From positions 124,001-188,000 of the forward strand of contig NZ_CYRX01000031.1 in the NCBI RefSeq assembly GCF_001458315.1: a stretch of 64,000 bases of DNA, written 5' to 3'. Origin of the DNA: Thalassobacter stenotrophicus. GTDB lineage: Bacteria > Pseudomonadota > Alphaproteobacteria > Rhodobacterales > Rhodobacteraceae. Both the position numbers and the translations under genes were made by a program. Position 1 is the first letter of the stretch, and each line of letters begins with the position of its first letter. The notes beneath the pieces are model-generated. The model saw only the letters and a program-made list of their open reading frames with translations. It was not told where the DNA came from and did no database searches. Positions 31,105 to 40,000 of this stretch are shown here, piece by piece.

Positions 31105-32118
31105 TTACATGCCTTTGGCAGCAGCCAAAGGAGCCGTGTCTACGGCGTCAGCGTAAGTGCCCAGAGCCGATGGGATCGAGCCTGCATCGACGAACACGCC
31201 AGCCACGCCGGACATGAAGTCAGCAGCACCGCCACCGAGCCATTTCTCGGACAGCTGATCCTCAGCAGAGGGGAACACGAACGTGGCCATAGTGGCTGCT
31301 GTTGCGTCTTCGTCCATGCCCGCGTCTTTTGCGATGACGGGCAGCATTTCAGCCTGAGCCGCAGCACCTGAGTTCCAGCGATCATTCATGTCTGCGGTGA
31401 TCTTGAGGAACTTGGACAGCAACTCACCCTCTTCGGCGACGAAATCAGCAGGTGCCGATGTGACGTCAAACACGAGAATGCCCAGGTCTTCTTTTTCTGC
31501 GCCAGTCAGCAGGACGTTGCCGTGATCCAGCATGGTGCGCAGCGAACCGCCCCAGCCACATGCCATGTCGAGCGAGCCTTGTGCGAACGCAGGTGCGGAT
31601 TCGTTAGGGGCCATGTCAACGACTTCCAGCTTCGAGATATCGACGCCGAAGTGGTTCATCTGGCTCAGGAAGCCATAGTGTGCAGCGGTCCCGAGTGGCA
31701 CAGCAACGCGCTTGCCCTCAAGGTCCATTACGTTGGTTTTGTCGATTTCGAGCGCAGAGGACACGACGCAGTTGTCGTTTTCCGAATAGCTCACAGCAAC
31801 ATCGACGGCCTTGATGTCTTGGCCTGCGGATGCAGCAACCACGAAGGGTGGCACACCTTGGCTGACAGAAATCTGCACGTCGCCCGACGCCATTGCAGCG
31901 GACATTGCGGTACCGGCGTCGAACGACACCCAGTTGATTTTGACGCCCATTTCTTCTTCGTAGATGCCGTTGGCTTTGGCGTACTGGAATGGCATCGGCC
32001 ACTCGAGGAAGTAGGCGACAGTGATCTCACCGCCGTGGCCACCAGCCATCGCAGCCTGAGCACCTGTCAGCATCGCGAGGGCCCCGACGGCGCCCATAAG
32101 TTTGGATTTCATACGCAT
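31105..32118 (-). CDS. tauA: Taurine-binding periplasmic protein
   Basis: 337-aa solute-binding protein of the TauA/SsuA family. A signal peptide (MRMKSKLMGAVGALAMLTG then AQAAMA) precedes the mature part starting GGHGGEITVAYFLEW. The fold includes the MASGDVQISVSQGVPP and ACGWGGSLRTMLDHG hinge regions. Taurine specificity is inferred from the TauR/Tpa neighbourhood. ATG at 32118 has GGGAG seven bases upstream. First gene of the minus-strand operon, divergent from tpa. Confidence 0.92.
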   Translation of the reverse strand: MRMKSKLMGAVGALAMLTGAQAAMAGGHGGEITVAYFLEWPMPFQYAKANGIYEEEMGVKINWVSFDAGTAMSAAMASGDVQISVSQGVPPFVVAASAGQDIKAVDVAVSYSENDNCVVSSALEIDKTNVMDLEGKRVAVPLGTAAHYGFLSQMNHFGVDISKLEVVDMAPNESAPAFAQGSLDMACGWGGSLRTMLDHGNVLLTGAEKEDLGILVFDVTSAPADFVAEEGELLSKFLKITADMNDRWNSGAAAQAEMLPVIAKDAGMDEDATAATMATFVFPSAEDQLSEKWLGGGAADFMSGVAGVFVDAGSIPSALGTYADAVDTAPLAAAKGM

Positions 32119-32175
32119 AATACGTCTCCCGGTTTTGCGTTGTTCAGGCCACCCAAGGTCATACCCAGGCCATCC

Positions 32176-32358
32176 TGATGGATACATTTACAGCATCCTT
32201 GGCCGCAGCTTAGGGTGGCTTTGTCGCGAATGGCAATCCCAACATTTGCCAGACAATATTTGGATATATTGCGTAATTACATCTGGCCCTATATCGCCGC
32301 CTCACCCTTAGGCACAGTGCCGAAAACCAATGCATCTTTTTGACCGGAGTCTTGTCAA
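32176..32358. promoter_or_regulatory. Divergent tauA/tpa control region
   Basis: The gap between the tauA and tpa starts holds two GGATAYAT motifs (32179-32187 and 32261-32269). The second, ATTTGGATATAT (32258-32269), matches in reverse complement the TTATGTCCAAAT found before tauR at 33799-33810 (10 of 12 bases), so it may be a TauR site. Promoter boxes could not be placed with confidence. Confidence 0.45.
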
Positions 32359-33756
32359 ATGTCCGTCACTGCCGCACCGCCCTCTGCTATTCCCAATGAC
32401 ATCTCCAGCGTGATTGAGGCCGACCGCGCCCACGTTTGGCACCATCTGCTGCCCCACAAGCCACTCGAAACCACTGACCCGCGCATTATCGTTGAGGGCA
32501 AGGGTATGCGCGTGTGGGACGCCACAGGAAAAGAGCACCTTGATGCGGTGTCGGGCGGCGTTTGGACCGTAAACGTGGGCTACGGTCGCGAAGAAATCGC
32601 AGATGCCGTGCGCGACCAGCTGGTGAAGCTGAACTACTTTGCCAACTCCGCGGGCTCGATACCCGGTGCGCAGTTCGCTGAAATGCTGATCGATAAGATG
32701 CCCGGCATGAGCCGCGTTTATTATTCGAATTCAGGGTCTGAGGCCAATGAGAAGGTCTTTAAGATGGTCCGCCAGATCAGCCAATTGCGGCACGGCGGCA
32801 AGAAATACAAAGTCCTCTACCGCGAACGCGACTATCACGGCACGACGATCACGGCCCTTTCCGCCACAGGTCAGCCGCAGCGCGCAGCTCAGTATGGCCC
32901 CTACACCCCCGGTTTCGTTGAGGTTCCGCATTGCCTTGAGTATCGCAACCAATTCCCCGACGCAGAGGATTACGGCATCGCCGCGGCCAACGCGATCGAA
33001 GAGGTCATCCTGCGCGAAGGCCCTGATACGGTTGGTCTTTTGTGTCTTGAGCCGATCACTGCTGGCGGCGGTGTCATCACCCCACCCCCTAGCTACTGGC
33101 CCCGCGTTCAGGAGATTTGCAAAAAGTACGACGTCCTTCTGCACATCGATGAAGTCGTGTGCGGCGTCGGCCGGACGGGCACTTGGTTTGGCTATCAGCA
33201 CTACGGGATTGAGCCTGATTTCGTCACCATGGCCAAGGGCGTGGCCTCTGGCTATGCCGCGATTTCGTGCACCGTGACCACCGAGGCCGTGTTCGAGATG
33301 TTCAAAGATGACGTGTCGGACCCGCTGCATTATTTCCGCGACATTTCGACATTTGGGGGCTGCACAGCGGGCCCGGCCGCCGCGATCGCGAACATGAACA
33401 TCATTGTTCGTGAAAACCTGCTTGAGAACACAATCGCCATGGGCGAACGGTTTGTGAACAACCTGCAGGGCCTCGCGGAAAAGCACCGTGTCATCGGTGA
33501 CGTGCGCGGTAAGGGTTTGTTCTGTGGCGCAGAATTGGTTGCTGATCGCGCCACCAAAGAGCCCGCCGATGAAAAGAAGGTCCAAGCCGTCGTGGCCGAC
33601 TGCATGGCGCAGGGCTTGATCATCGGGGCGACCAACCGGTCGCTGCCGGGGTTCAACAACACGTTGTGCTTCTCGCCGGCGTTGATCTCGACTGCGGACG
33701 ACATTGATGAGATCACGGCAGGCGTCGACAAGGCCCTGACCCGCGTATTCTCTTAA
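32359..33756 (+). CDS. tpa: Taurine-pyruvate aminotransferase
   Basis: 465-aa class III (omega) aminotransferase. Moves the amino group of taurine to pyruvate, giving sulfoacetaldehyde and alanine. Marks: VYYSNSGSEANEKVFKMVRQ, YHGTTI, LLHIDEVVCGVGRTGTWFG and the PLP Lys in FVTMAKGVASGYA. Family length is matched. The next enzyme, sulfoacetaldehyde acetyltransferase, is not in the window. Divergent from tauA, upstream of tauR. Confidence 0.92.
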   Translation: MSVTAAPPSAIPNDISSVIEADRAHVWHHLLPHKPLETTDPRIIVEGKGMRVWDATGKEHLDAVSGGVWTVNVGYGREEIADAVRDQLVKLNYFANSAGSIPGAQFAEMLIDKMPGMSRVYYSNSGSEANEKVFKMVRQISQLRHGGKKYKVLYRERDYHGTTITALSATGQPQRAAQYGPYTPGFVEVPHCLEYRNQFPDAEDYGIAAANAIEEVILREGPDTVGLLCLEPITAGGGVITPPPSYWPRVQEICKKYDVLLHIDEVVCGVGRTGTWFGYQHYGIEPDFVTMAKGVASGYAAISCTVTTEAVFEMFKDDVSDPLHYFRDISTFGGCTAGPAAAIANMNIIVRENLLENTIAMGERFVNNLQGLAEKHRVIGDVRGKGLFCGAELVADRATKEPADEKKVQAVVADCMAQGLIIGATNRSLPGFNNTLCFSPALISTADDIDEITAGVDKALTRVFS

Positions 33757-33829
33757 GTCCAGACCCGGTACGTAGCAGGTCCAACAAAGGCTCTACCTTT
33801 ATGTCCAAATTCTGACTAAGGGTAGAGCC
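33753..33829 (+). promoter_or_regulatory. tauR control region: TauR-like direct repeats and leader inverted repeat
   Basis: TTAAGTCCAG (33753-33762, overlapping the tpa stop) is the exact complement of the CTGGACYTAA half-site I recall for TauR; a second copy, TTATGTCCAA, lies at 33799-33808. GGCTCTACC (33789-33797) and GGTAGAGCC (33821-33829) form a 9-bp inverted repeat whose right arm ends two bases before the tauR ATG and overlaps its purine-rich ribosome-binding region. Confidence 0.5.
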
Positions 33830-33831
33830 AC

Positions 33832-35301
33832 ATGTCTATCGCCGTCGAATCCTTTCTGCTCAATCCCACCAACACCGGCACGCTTCAGCGTCAGGTGCAG
33901 GACCTTGTGACGGATGGCATTCTAGGTGGCAGGTTCCGTCCCGGCGACAGGCTGCCGTCCTCTCGCAAGCTTGCGACACACCTTGGGATCAGCCGCATTA
34001 CCGTGACCCTCGCTTACACCGAATTGGTGGCGAACGATTACCTCACATCACGCGGACGCTCGGGCTATTTCGTATCAGATCAGGCGCCCGCACCGGTCGA
34101 CACGCTGCCCCCGCCTGCTGGGCCATCAACGGTGGATTGGTCGCGCACTTTGGGCGGGCGGATTGGCACATCGCTTACGATTTCGCGACCCGAGGCTTGG
34201 CGCGACTACCGCTATCCGTTCATCTACGGCCAACCCGATCAGCGGCTCTTTGACCATCAAAGCTGGCGGCGCTGCGCGATGCAGGCCTTGGGGCGACGGG
34301 ATTTCGACGCCCTAACCGCTGACGCCTATGAGGCCGATGACCCGGAGCTGGTTGCTCAGATCATTCGCCTTATCCTGCCGCGCCGTGGTATTTCGGCGCG
34401 CCCTGATCAGGTCCTGATCACGCTTGGGGCTCAGAACGCGCTTTGGACAGCGGCGCAGGTCCTTCTGACGCAACGCCGAACGGCGGCGATGGAGTATCCC
34501 TGCTATCCTGTTTTGCGCGATATCCTTACCCAAAGCCGATGCAATACGACCGAGCTGACCGTGGACAACGCGGGCCTACGCCCCGAAACCATCCCACCCG
34601 AGACAGACGTGTTGTTCACCACGCCATCGCATCACTGCCCCACGTCTGCGACCCTTCCGCTGGACCGTCGCCGCGCGCTCTTGAAACGCGCACAAGACGA
34701 CGATTTTTTGATCGTTGAGGACGACTACGAATTTGAGTTGGGCTTTATGACCCGCCCTGCCCCCGCGCTCAAATCGCTCGATACGGATGGGCGCGTGATT
34801 TACATCGGCTCGTTTTCCAAGTCGCTCTTTCCGGGGCTGAGGTTGGGCTACATGGTAGCGGCGGCCCCCGTCATCCGCGAGGCGCGCTCGCTGCGGGGGC
34901 TGGTTTTGCGCCACCCGCCCGGTCACATCCAACGCTTTGCGGCCTACTACCTGACCCACGGCTATTATGATGCGCAGGTTCAGCGCACCGCCCGCGCCTT
35001 TCGCGCGCGGCGTGAGGTGCTGGACGAAAGCCTTGCGCGCAATGGGTTGGAGCCTGCGGGGCGCAATGGCTTTGGCGGGTCCAGCGTTTGGATGCGCACC
35101 CCGGACGGGGTGTCTGCCGATGATCTGGCCGCGCGCCTACGTGCAAGGTCCGTGTTGATCGAACCGGGCGCTGCCTTTTTCCGGCCCGGCGACGCGCGTG
35201 GACAAAACCACTACCGGTTGGGGTATTCATCCATCGACTCGACCGCCATACCCACAGGCACCGCCCTCATTGCCGAGGAATTGGCCCGCCTACAGCGGTA
35301 A
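33832..35301 (+). CDS. tauR: MocR/GntR-type transcriptional regulator of taurine use
   Basis: 489-aa fusion regulator. N-terminal GntR winged helix (residues ~18-85, with LGGRFRPGDRLPSSRKLATH and LGISRITVTLAYTELV) joined by a linker to a C-terminal fold-type I aminotransferase-like domain with PLP Lys in YIGSFSKSLFPGLRLGYM and the VEDDYEFEL segment. TauR of Rhodobacter capsulatus activates taurine genes in the presence of taurine and PLP. The 3' end overlaps the convergent Lrp-type gene by 12 bases. Confidence 0.9.
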   Translation: MSIAVESFLLNPTNTGTLQRQVQDLVTDGILGGRFRPGDRLPSSRKLATHLGISRITVTLAYTELVANDYLTSRGRSGYFVSDQAPAPVDTLPPPAGPSTVDWSRTLGGRIGTSLTISRPEAWRDYRYPFIYGQPDQRLFDHQSWRRCAMQALGRRDFDALTADAYEADDPELVAQIIRLILPRRGISARPDQVLITLGAQNALWTAAQVLLTQRRTAAMEYPCYPVLRDILTQSRCNTTELTVDNAGLRPETIPPETDVLFTTPSHHCPTSATLPLDRRRALLKRAQDDDFLIVEDDYEFELGFMTRPAPALKSLDTDGRVIYIGSFSKSLFPGLRLGYMVAAAPVIREARSLRGLVLRHPPGHIQRFAAYYLTHGYYDAQVQRTARAFRARREVLDESLARNGLEPAGRNGFGGSSVWMRTPDGVSADDLAARLRARSVLIEPGAAFFRPGDARGQNHYRLGYSSIDSTAIPTGTALIAEELARLQR

Positions 35302-35751
35302 AGCGGTGGTGGATTTAATCTCTTCCATCGAAAGCAGCGCGGTCACGTTATACACCCGCACCTCTGAGATCAAAGCCTGATAGAACACATCATAGGCCCG
35401 CGCATTCGCGACCCGCACCTTGAGTATATAATCGATTTCCCCGGCGAGCCTGTGCGCCTCCAGTACCTCATCCCGGGCCATGAGCGCTTTCAGGAACTTG
35501 GCCTGCCACTCTGCCTCATGCTCGGACGTGCGGATCAAGACAAAGAAACACGCCTCAAGCCCCAAGGCATCTGCATCCAAAACGGCAGTGGTCGCCTTGA
35601 TCACCCCGCCTTCGCGCATCTTGCGGATTCGGTTCCATACTGGCGTCTTCGAAGACCCAATTTTCTTGGCAATTTCATCAAGACTTTGTGAGGCGTCCGC
35701 TTGCAGCTCCGCAAGGATTTTCCTGTCTGTCTCATCAAGGCGCATCGCCAT
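35290..35751 (-). CDS. Lrp/AsnC family transcriptional regulator
   Basis: 153-aa regulator: N-terminal HTH (LDETDRKILAELQADASQSLDEIAKKIGSSKTPVWNRI read in two parts) and C-terminal RAM/ACT-like ligand-binding domain ending VRVYNVTALLSMEEIK. GGAG lies eight bases before the ATG. It is divergent from the cysG-cysI operon with a 13-bp palindrome between them, so it probably controls sulfur assimilation (inference). Ligand unknown. Confidence 0.88.
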   Translation of the reverse strand: MAMRLDETDRKILAELQADASQSLDEIAKKIGSSKTPVWNRIRKMREGGVIKATTAVLDADALGLEACFFVLIRTSEHEAEWQAKFLKALMARDEVLEAHRLAGEIDYILKVRVANARAYDVFYQALISEVRVYNVTALLSMEEIKSTTALPL

Positions 35752-35843
35752 TCCGTATTCTCCGCTTTTTCCAAACGCTCATTCCAAATCCGAACAGGAT
35801 CGGGACGTTGTTTCTTATCTACGCGGATGCGGTGCAATTAACC

Positions 35844-35856
35844 AGAACATTGTTCT
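35844..35856. promoter_or_regulatory. 13-bp palindrome in the Lrp/cysG divergent promoter
   Basis: AGAACATTGTTCT is perfectly symmetric around a central T, next to TATATT (35856-35861), a fair -10 box, 30 bases upstream of the cysG ATG. Likely operator for the adjacent Lrp/AsnC regulator. Confidence 0.55.
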
Positions 35857-35885
35857 ATATTAGAGGGGAACCGAAGAGGCACGCA

Positions 35886-37277
35886 ATGCAACACTTCCCC
35901 ATCTTTATGGCCGTCGCGGGACGGCGCATCGTTTTGTCCGGCGGCGGTGACGCGGCTCTCGCGAAACTGCGCCTTCTGCTCAAGACCGAAGCCAACGTCA
36001 CAGTCTTCGCCGCAGACCCTGCACCCGAGATCCAGACGTGGGCCCAGCAAGACCGCCTAACGCTGCACCCCCGCGGAATGGAACCCGGTGATGCCATGTG
36101 TGCCGTCCTGTTCTACGCCGCCAACGAAGATGCGACCGAAGACGCCCGCGTGGCCGATATAGCCCACCGCGATGGCGCGCGCGTCAACATCGTCGACAAC
36201 CTTTCCGACAGCCAATTCATCACACCGGCAATCGTCGACCGGGACCCCGTTGTCGTGGCCATCGGCACAGAAGGTGCCGCCCCGGTTTTGGCCCGCGCAA
36301 TCAAGCGCGACCTTGAGGAAAAGCTGCCAGCGCAACTGGGCACCTTGGCCCGTATCGGCAAAACATTTCGCCGCGCAGTTGAGGTTCTGCCATTCGGCAA
36401 GGCACGGCGTGATTTTTGGGCTGAGTATTATTTTGACCACGGCCCCAAGTCGTTGGAACTGGGCGAAGACGCGGTCATTCCGGCACTTGAAGATCACCTG
36501 GCAAACACCCTGAATAAATCAGAAGAGGTCGGCCATGTTGATCTGGTCGGCGCAGGTCCGGGTGATCCTGACTTATTGACGCTCAAGGCGCGCAAGGCGT
36601 TGGACAAGGCCGATGTCGTCATCCACGACCGCCTCGTGCCACATACAATTCTTGAGCTGGCCCGCCGCGAAGCCACGATCATTGATGCGGGCAAAACTGG
36701 GTTTGGCCCCTCGACACCGCAAGGTGATATTGACGCCCTGATCGTCGAGCACGCGCGCGCCGGTGCACATGTTGTCCGCCTCAAAGCCGGCGACGCAACC
36801 GTGTTCGGCCGTCTGGATGAAGAGTTGGATGCGATTGCCGCCGCAGGGGTCAGCTACACGATCATCCCCGGCATCACCGCCGCCTCTGCCGCTGTTGCAA
36901 CCATCGGGCAAAGCCTGACCAAGCGGGGCCGCAATTCTGCGGTGCGCTTGATCACGGGGCACGACACCAAGGGCTATGCCGACCAAGATTGGCGCGCGCT
37001 GGCCACTCCCGGTGAGGTTGCCGCCATTTATATGGGCCGCACGGCCGCACGCTATATCCAAGGCCGATTGACGATGCACGGTGCGGACCCGGCGACGCCC
37101 GTCACCATCGTAGAACACGCCAGCCAACCCGGCCAACGCATCCACACTGCGACGTTGGGCACGCTGTCCGACACTATGGCGGGTGTCACCGGCCCTGCCC
37201 TCACTCTTTACGGCCTCGCGCCGCGCGCCGCACTTGATGCGGTCGAAACCCTGCCCCTACAGGAGGTCGCCCAATGA
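35886..37277 (+). CDS. cysG: Sirohaem synthase (precorrin-2 dehydrogenase/ferrochelatase + SUMT)
   Basis: 463-aa trifunctional enzyme. Residues 1-~210 are the NAD-dependent dehydrogenase/ferrochelatase part (IVLSGGGDAALAKLRLLL, VNIVDNLSDSQFITPAIVDR); residues ~215-463 are the SUMT domain (VDLVGAGPGDPDLLTLKARKA, IIPGITAASAAVATIGQSLT). Makes sirohaem for the CysI reductase downstream. Start at 35886 has GAGG seven bases upstream. Stop overlaps the DUF2849 gene by four bases. Confidence 0.94.
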   Translation: MQHFPIFMAVAGRRIVLSGGGDAALAKLRLLLKTEANVTVFAADPAPEIQTWAQQDRLTLHPRGMEPGDAMCAVLFYAANEDATEDARVADIAHRDGARVNIVDNLSDSQFITPAIVDRDPVVVAIGTEGAAPVLARAIKRDLEEKLPAQLGTLARIGKTFRRAVEVLPFGKARRDFWAEYYFDHGPKSLELGEDAVIPALEDHLANTLNKSEEVGHVDLVGAGPGDPDLLTLKARKALDKADVVIHDRLVPHTILELARREATIIDAGKTGFGPSTPQGDIDALIVEHARAGAHVVRLKAGDATVFGRLDEELDAIAAAGVSYTIIPGITAASAAVATIGQSLTKRGRNSAVRLITGHDTKGYADQDWRALATPGEVAAIYMGRTAARYIQGRLTMHGADPATPVTIVEHASQPGQRIHTATLGTLSDTMAGVTGPALTLYGLAPRAALDAVETLPLQEVAQ

Positions 37278-37579
37278 CCCGCGCCTTTACCCCCAAAGTC
37301 CTGACCGCCAACCACTTGCTCGAAGGCGATGTCGTCTACCTCAGCGCGTCTGGCGGTTGGGTGCGCGACCTTGCGCAGGCCGAAGTGCTCACCAATGAGG
37401 TCGACGCTCAAATCCGCCTCATCGAGGCCGAGCAACAGGTCGACACTGTTGTCGGCGTGTACCTCGCCGATGTCACAGCTGAGGGCCAACCCAAACACTT
37501 CCGCGAAGATTTTCGCGCGACGGGGCCTTCGAACTATGCGCATGGCAAACAGGCCTCAACCCAAGCGGAGCTGAACTAA
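37274..37579 (+). CDS. DUF2849 protein of the sulfite reductase operon
   Basis: 101-aa small protein of the DUF2849 family, found almost only between cysG and cysI in alphaproteobacteria. Segments: VLTANHLLEGDVVYLSASGGW and VDTVVGVYLADV. Function unknown; context suggests a role in assembly or electron supply of the sulfite reductase (inference). Coupled on both sides: ATGA overlap with cysG and TAATG with cysI. Confidence 0.85.
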   Translation: MTRAFTPKVLTANHLLEGDVVYLSASGGWVRDLAQAEVLTNEVDAQIRLIEAEQQVDTVVGVYLADVTAEGQPKHFREDFRATGPSNYAHGKQASTQAELN

Positions 37580-39255
37580 TGTATCAATACAATGACTTCG
37601 ACACCGCATTTCTGACGGAACGCAACGCTCAGTTTCGCGCTCAGGTGGAACGCCGCATCAACGGCTCCCTGACGGAGGACGAATTCAAGCCGCTGCGCCT
37701 GATGAATGGGGTCTACCTGCAATTGCACGCCTACATGCTGCGCGTCGCGATCCCATATGGCACGCTCAACAGCGCGCAGATGGACATGCTGGCGCATTTG
37801 GCGGCGAAATACGACAAAGGCTATGGGCACTTCACCACCCGTCAAAATATCCAATACAACTGGCCCAAACTGCGGGACATCCCCGATATGTTGGACGATC
37901 TGGGCACCGTCGGGATGCACGCGATCCAGACCTCGGGCAACACGATCCGCAACGTGACGGCGGACCATTTTGCCGGTGCTGCCGCAGATGAGGTCGCAGA
38001 CCCGCGCCCCTATGCCGAGCTGTTGCGCCAATGGTCCACGGATCACCCGGAATTCCAATTCCTACCACGCAAATTCAAGATCGCGGTCACTGGGGCTGAG
38101 GCTGATCGCGCCGTGATCCGCGCCCATGACATCGGCCTACAACTGGTCGAGCAAGTCGGAGAGATCGGGTTTAGGGTGATCGTCGGTGGTGGGCTTGGAC
38201 GCACGCCAATGATCGGCAAGGTCCTGCGCAATTTCCTGCCCATGGCCGACCTGCTGCCCTATTGCGAGGCAATCGTATCGATCTACAACCGCCTTGGGCG
38301 CCGGGACAATAAATACAAAGCCCGCATCAAGATCACCGTGCATGAGAACGGAATTGAGACAATCCGCGACCAAGTTGAGACGCGTTTTGCGCAGATCCGC
38401 CCGGCCTTTACCGGGGTCGATCAGACCCTTTTAGCGGACATCAAAGCCCAATTTGCGGCCCCCGATTTTGCCAAGAAATCCGAGGCACCATTTACGGCGG
38501 CCTATGATGCCGACCCGGTTTTCCGGTCTTGGGCGGATACGAACCTGACCGCGCACAAGGCACCGGGCTACGCCATTGTGTCGATCTCAATCAAGAAACA
38601 GGGCGACACCCCGGGCGATGCGACGGCCGAACAAATGCGTGCTATGGCTGAACTTGCCCGCACCTACGGGCATGACGAATTGCGCATTTCGCATGAGCAA
38701 AACGTGATCCTGCCCCATGTTCACCGCGCCGATCTGCCTGCGCTGCACGCCACGCTTAAGGCGCATGGCTTGGCGACCTCTAACATTGGCCTCATCTCGG
38801 ACATCATCGCCTGCCCTGGCATGGATTATTGCGCGCTTGCGACGGCTCGCTCGATCCCTGTTGCGCAACAAATCGCCACCCGGTTTGATGAACTGAAGCT
38901 GGAGCATGACATTGGTGAGCTAAAGATCAAAATCTCGGGCTGCATCAACGCCTGCGGGCACCACCACGTGGGTCACATTGGCATACTAGGCTTGGATCGC
39001 GCCGGAGTTGAGAACTATCAGATCACACTTGGCGGCGACCATACCGAGACCGCGGCAGTCGGCGAACGGGCGGGCCCCGGCTTTGCCTACGATGAAATCG
39101 TGCCCGCGATTGAGCGTCTGATTGCGGCGTATCTCCATCTGCGCAACAGCCCGGATGAGCGCTTCATCGACGCCTATCGCCGCCTCGGCCTCGCGCCGTT
39201 TAAGGCCGCCCTTTATCCGGCCGTGAACGCAGGGGGCAAAGCCGATGCCGCTTGA
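37579..39255 (+). CDS. cysI: Sulfite reductase (ferredoxin/NADPH type) haemoprotein
   Basis: 558-aa sirohaem and 4Fe-4S enzyme reducing sulfite to sulfide. The cluster ligands are Cys412 and Cys418 (CPGMDYC) and Cys455/Cys459 (CINACG), with the two pseudo-symmetric nitrite/sulfite reductase half-domains (GYGHFTTRQNIQYNW and FKIAVTGAEADR regions). The flavoprotein partner CysJ is absent and Fpr is encoded downstream, so electrons likely come from ferredoxin. Function as nitrite reductase cannot be excluded but the operon argues for sulfite. Confidence 0.92.
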   Translation: MYQYNDFDTAFLTERNAQFRAQVERRINGSLTEDEFKPLRLMNGVYLQLHAYMLRVAIPYGTLNSAQMDMLAHLAAKYDKGYGHFTTRQNIQYNWPKLRDIPDMLDDLGTVGMHAIQTSGNTIRNVTADHFAGAAADEVADPRPYAELLRQWSTDHPEFQFLPRKFKIAVTGAEADRAVIRAHDIGLQLVEQVGEIGFRVIVGGGLGRTPMIGKVLRNFLPMADLLPYCEAIVSIYNRLGRRDNKYKARIKITVHENGIETIRDQVETRFAQIRPAFTGVDQTLLADIKAQFAAPDFAKKSEAPFTAAYDADPVFRSWADTNLTAHKAPGYAIVSISIKKQGDTPGDATAEQMRAMAELARTYGHDELRISHEQNVILPHVHRADLPALHATLKAHGLATSNIGLISDIIACPGMDYCALATARSIPVAQQIATRFDELKLEHDIGELKIKISGCINACGHHHVGHIGILGLDRAGVENYQITLGGDHTETAAVGERAGPGFAYDEIVPAIERLIAAYLHLRNSPDERFIDAYRRLGLAPFKAALYPAVNAGGKADAA

Positions 39256-39997
39256 TTTTGAAGGCCCCATGACCGACCGGGTCGCGGGCCTCAACGCCGC
39301 ATACAAGCACCATTCGGCCTTTGCTGTGCTGTCGCGCGCCTTGACCGATCCGGACGTCGGCCGCATCGCGTTGGTGTCTTCTTTTGGGGCGGAATCCGTT
39401 GTGCTGTTGCATATGCTGTCCGTCATGGACCGCAACACGCCCGTACTGTTCCTTGAGACAGGCATGCTGTTCCCCGAAACCCTGAGGTATCAGCAGGACC
39501 TTGCGGAGCACTTGGGCCTGCGCGACGTACGCCTGATCCGGCCGGACACGAACGCAACCTTTGCCCACGACCCGGAAGGGGATCTGCACCAACGCGACGC
39601 TGATGCCTGCTGCGCCTTGCGCAAAACCGCGCCACTGGACCGCGCTTTGGGGGACTTTGACGCGTGGATCACCGGGCGCAAACGCTTCCAATCCGGGGAC
39701 CGCGCAGCGCTTGAATTCTTTGAAGCCGGCGATCTGCGCATCAAGGTGAACCCCTTGGCCCATTGGGCGCCCGCCGACGTGGCTGACTATATGGACAACA
39801 ACAAACTGCCACGCCATCCACTTGTGGCGCAGGGCTATCCATCTATTGGCTGCGCGCCTTGCACATCGCGGGTCGCACCCGGCGATGACCCACGCTCTGG
39901 CCGGTGGCGGGGCAAAGAAAAAACCGAATGTGGTATCCATTTTACAGCGCGCGGCGCTGAACGCGGCACAGCCTCTGGCGCTGTGGTCGCAGGTTAG
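39245..39997 (+). CDS. cysH: Assimilatory adenylyl-sulfate (APS) reductase
   Basis: 250-aa reductase. The Cys pairs Cys122-Cys123 and Cys203/Cys206 (GCAPC) bind a 4Fe-4S cluster, the mark of APS reductase rather than the cluster-free PAPS enzyme; the catalytic Cys229 is in the C-terminal ECGIHF. The SSFGAESVVLLHM P-loop region and RRIKVNPLAHW-like segment match the family. Reduces APS to sulfite and AMP with thioredoxin. Overlaps the end of cysI by 11 bases. Confidence 0.94.
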   Translation: MPLDFEGPMTDRVAGLNAAYKHHSAFAVLSRALTDPDVGRIALVSSFGAESVVLLHMLSVMDRNTPVLFLETGMLFPETLRYQQDLAEHLGLRDVRLIRPDTNATFAHDPEGDLHQRDADACCALRKTAPLDRALGDFDAWITGRKRFQSGDRAALEFFEAGDLRIKVNPLAHWAPADVADYMDNNKLPRHPLVAQGYPSIGCAPCTSRVAPGDDPRSGRWRGKEKTECGIHFTARGAERGTASGAVVAG

Positions 39998-40000
39998 GAC

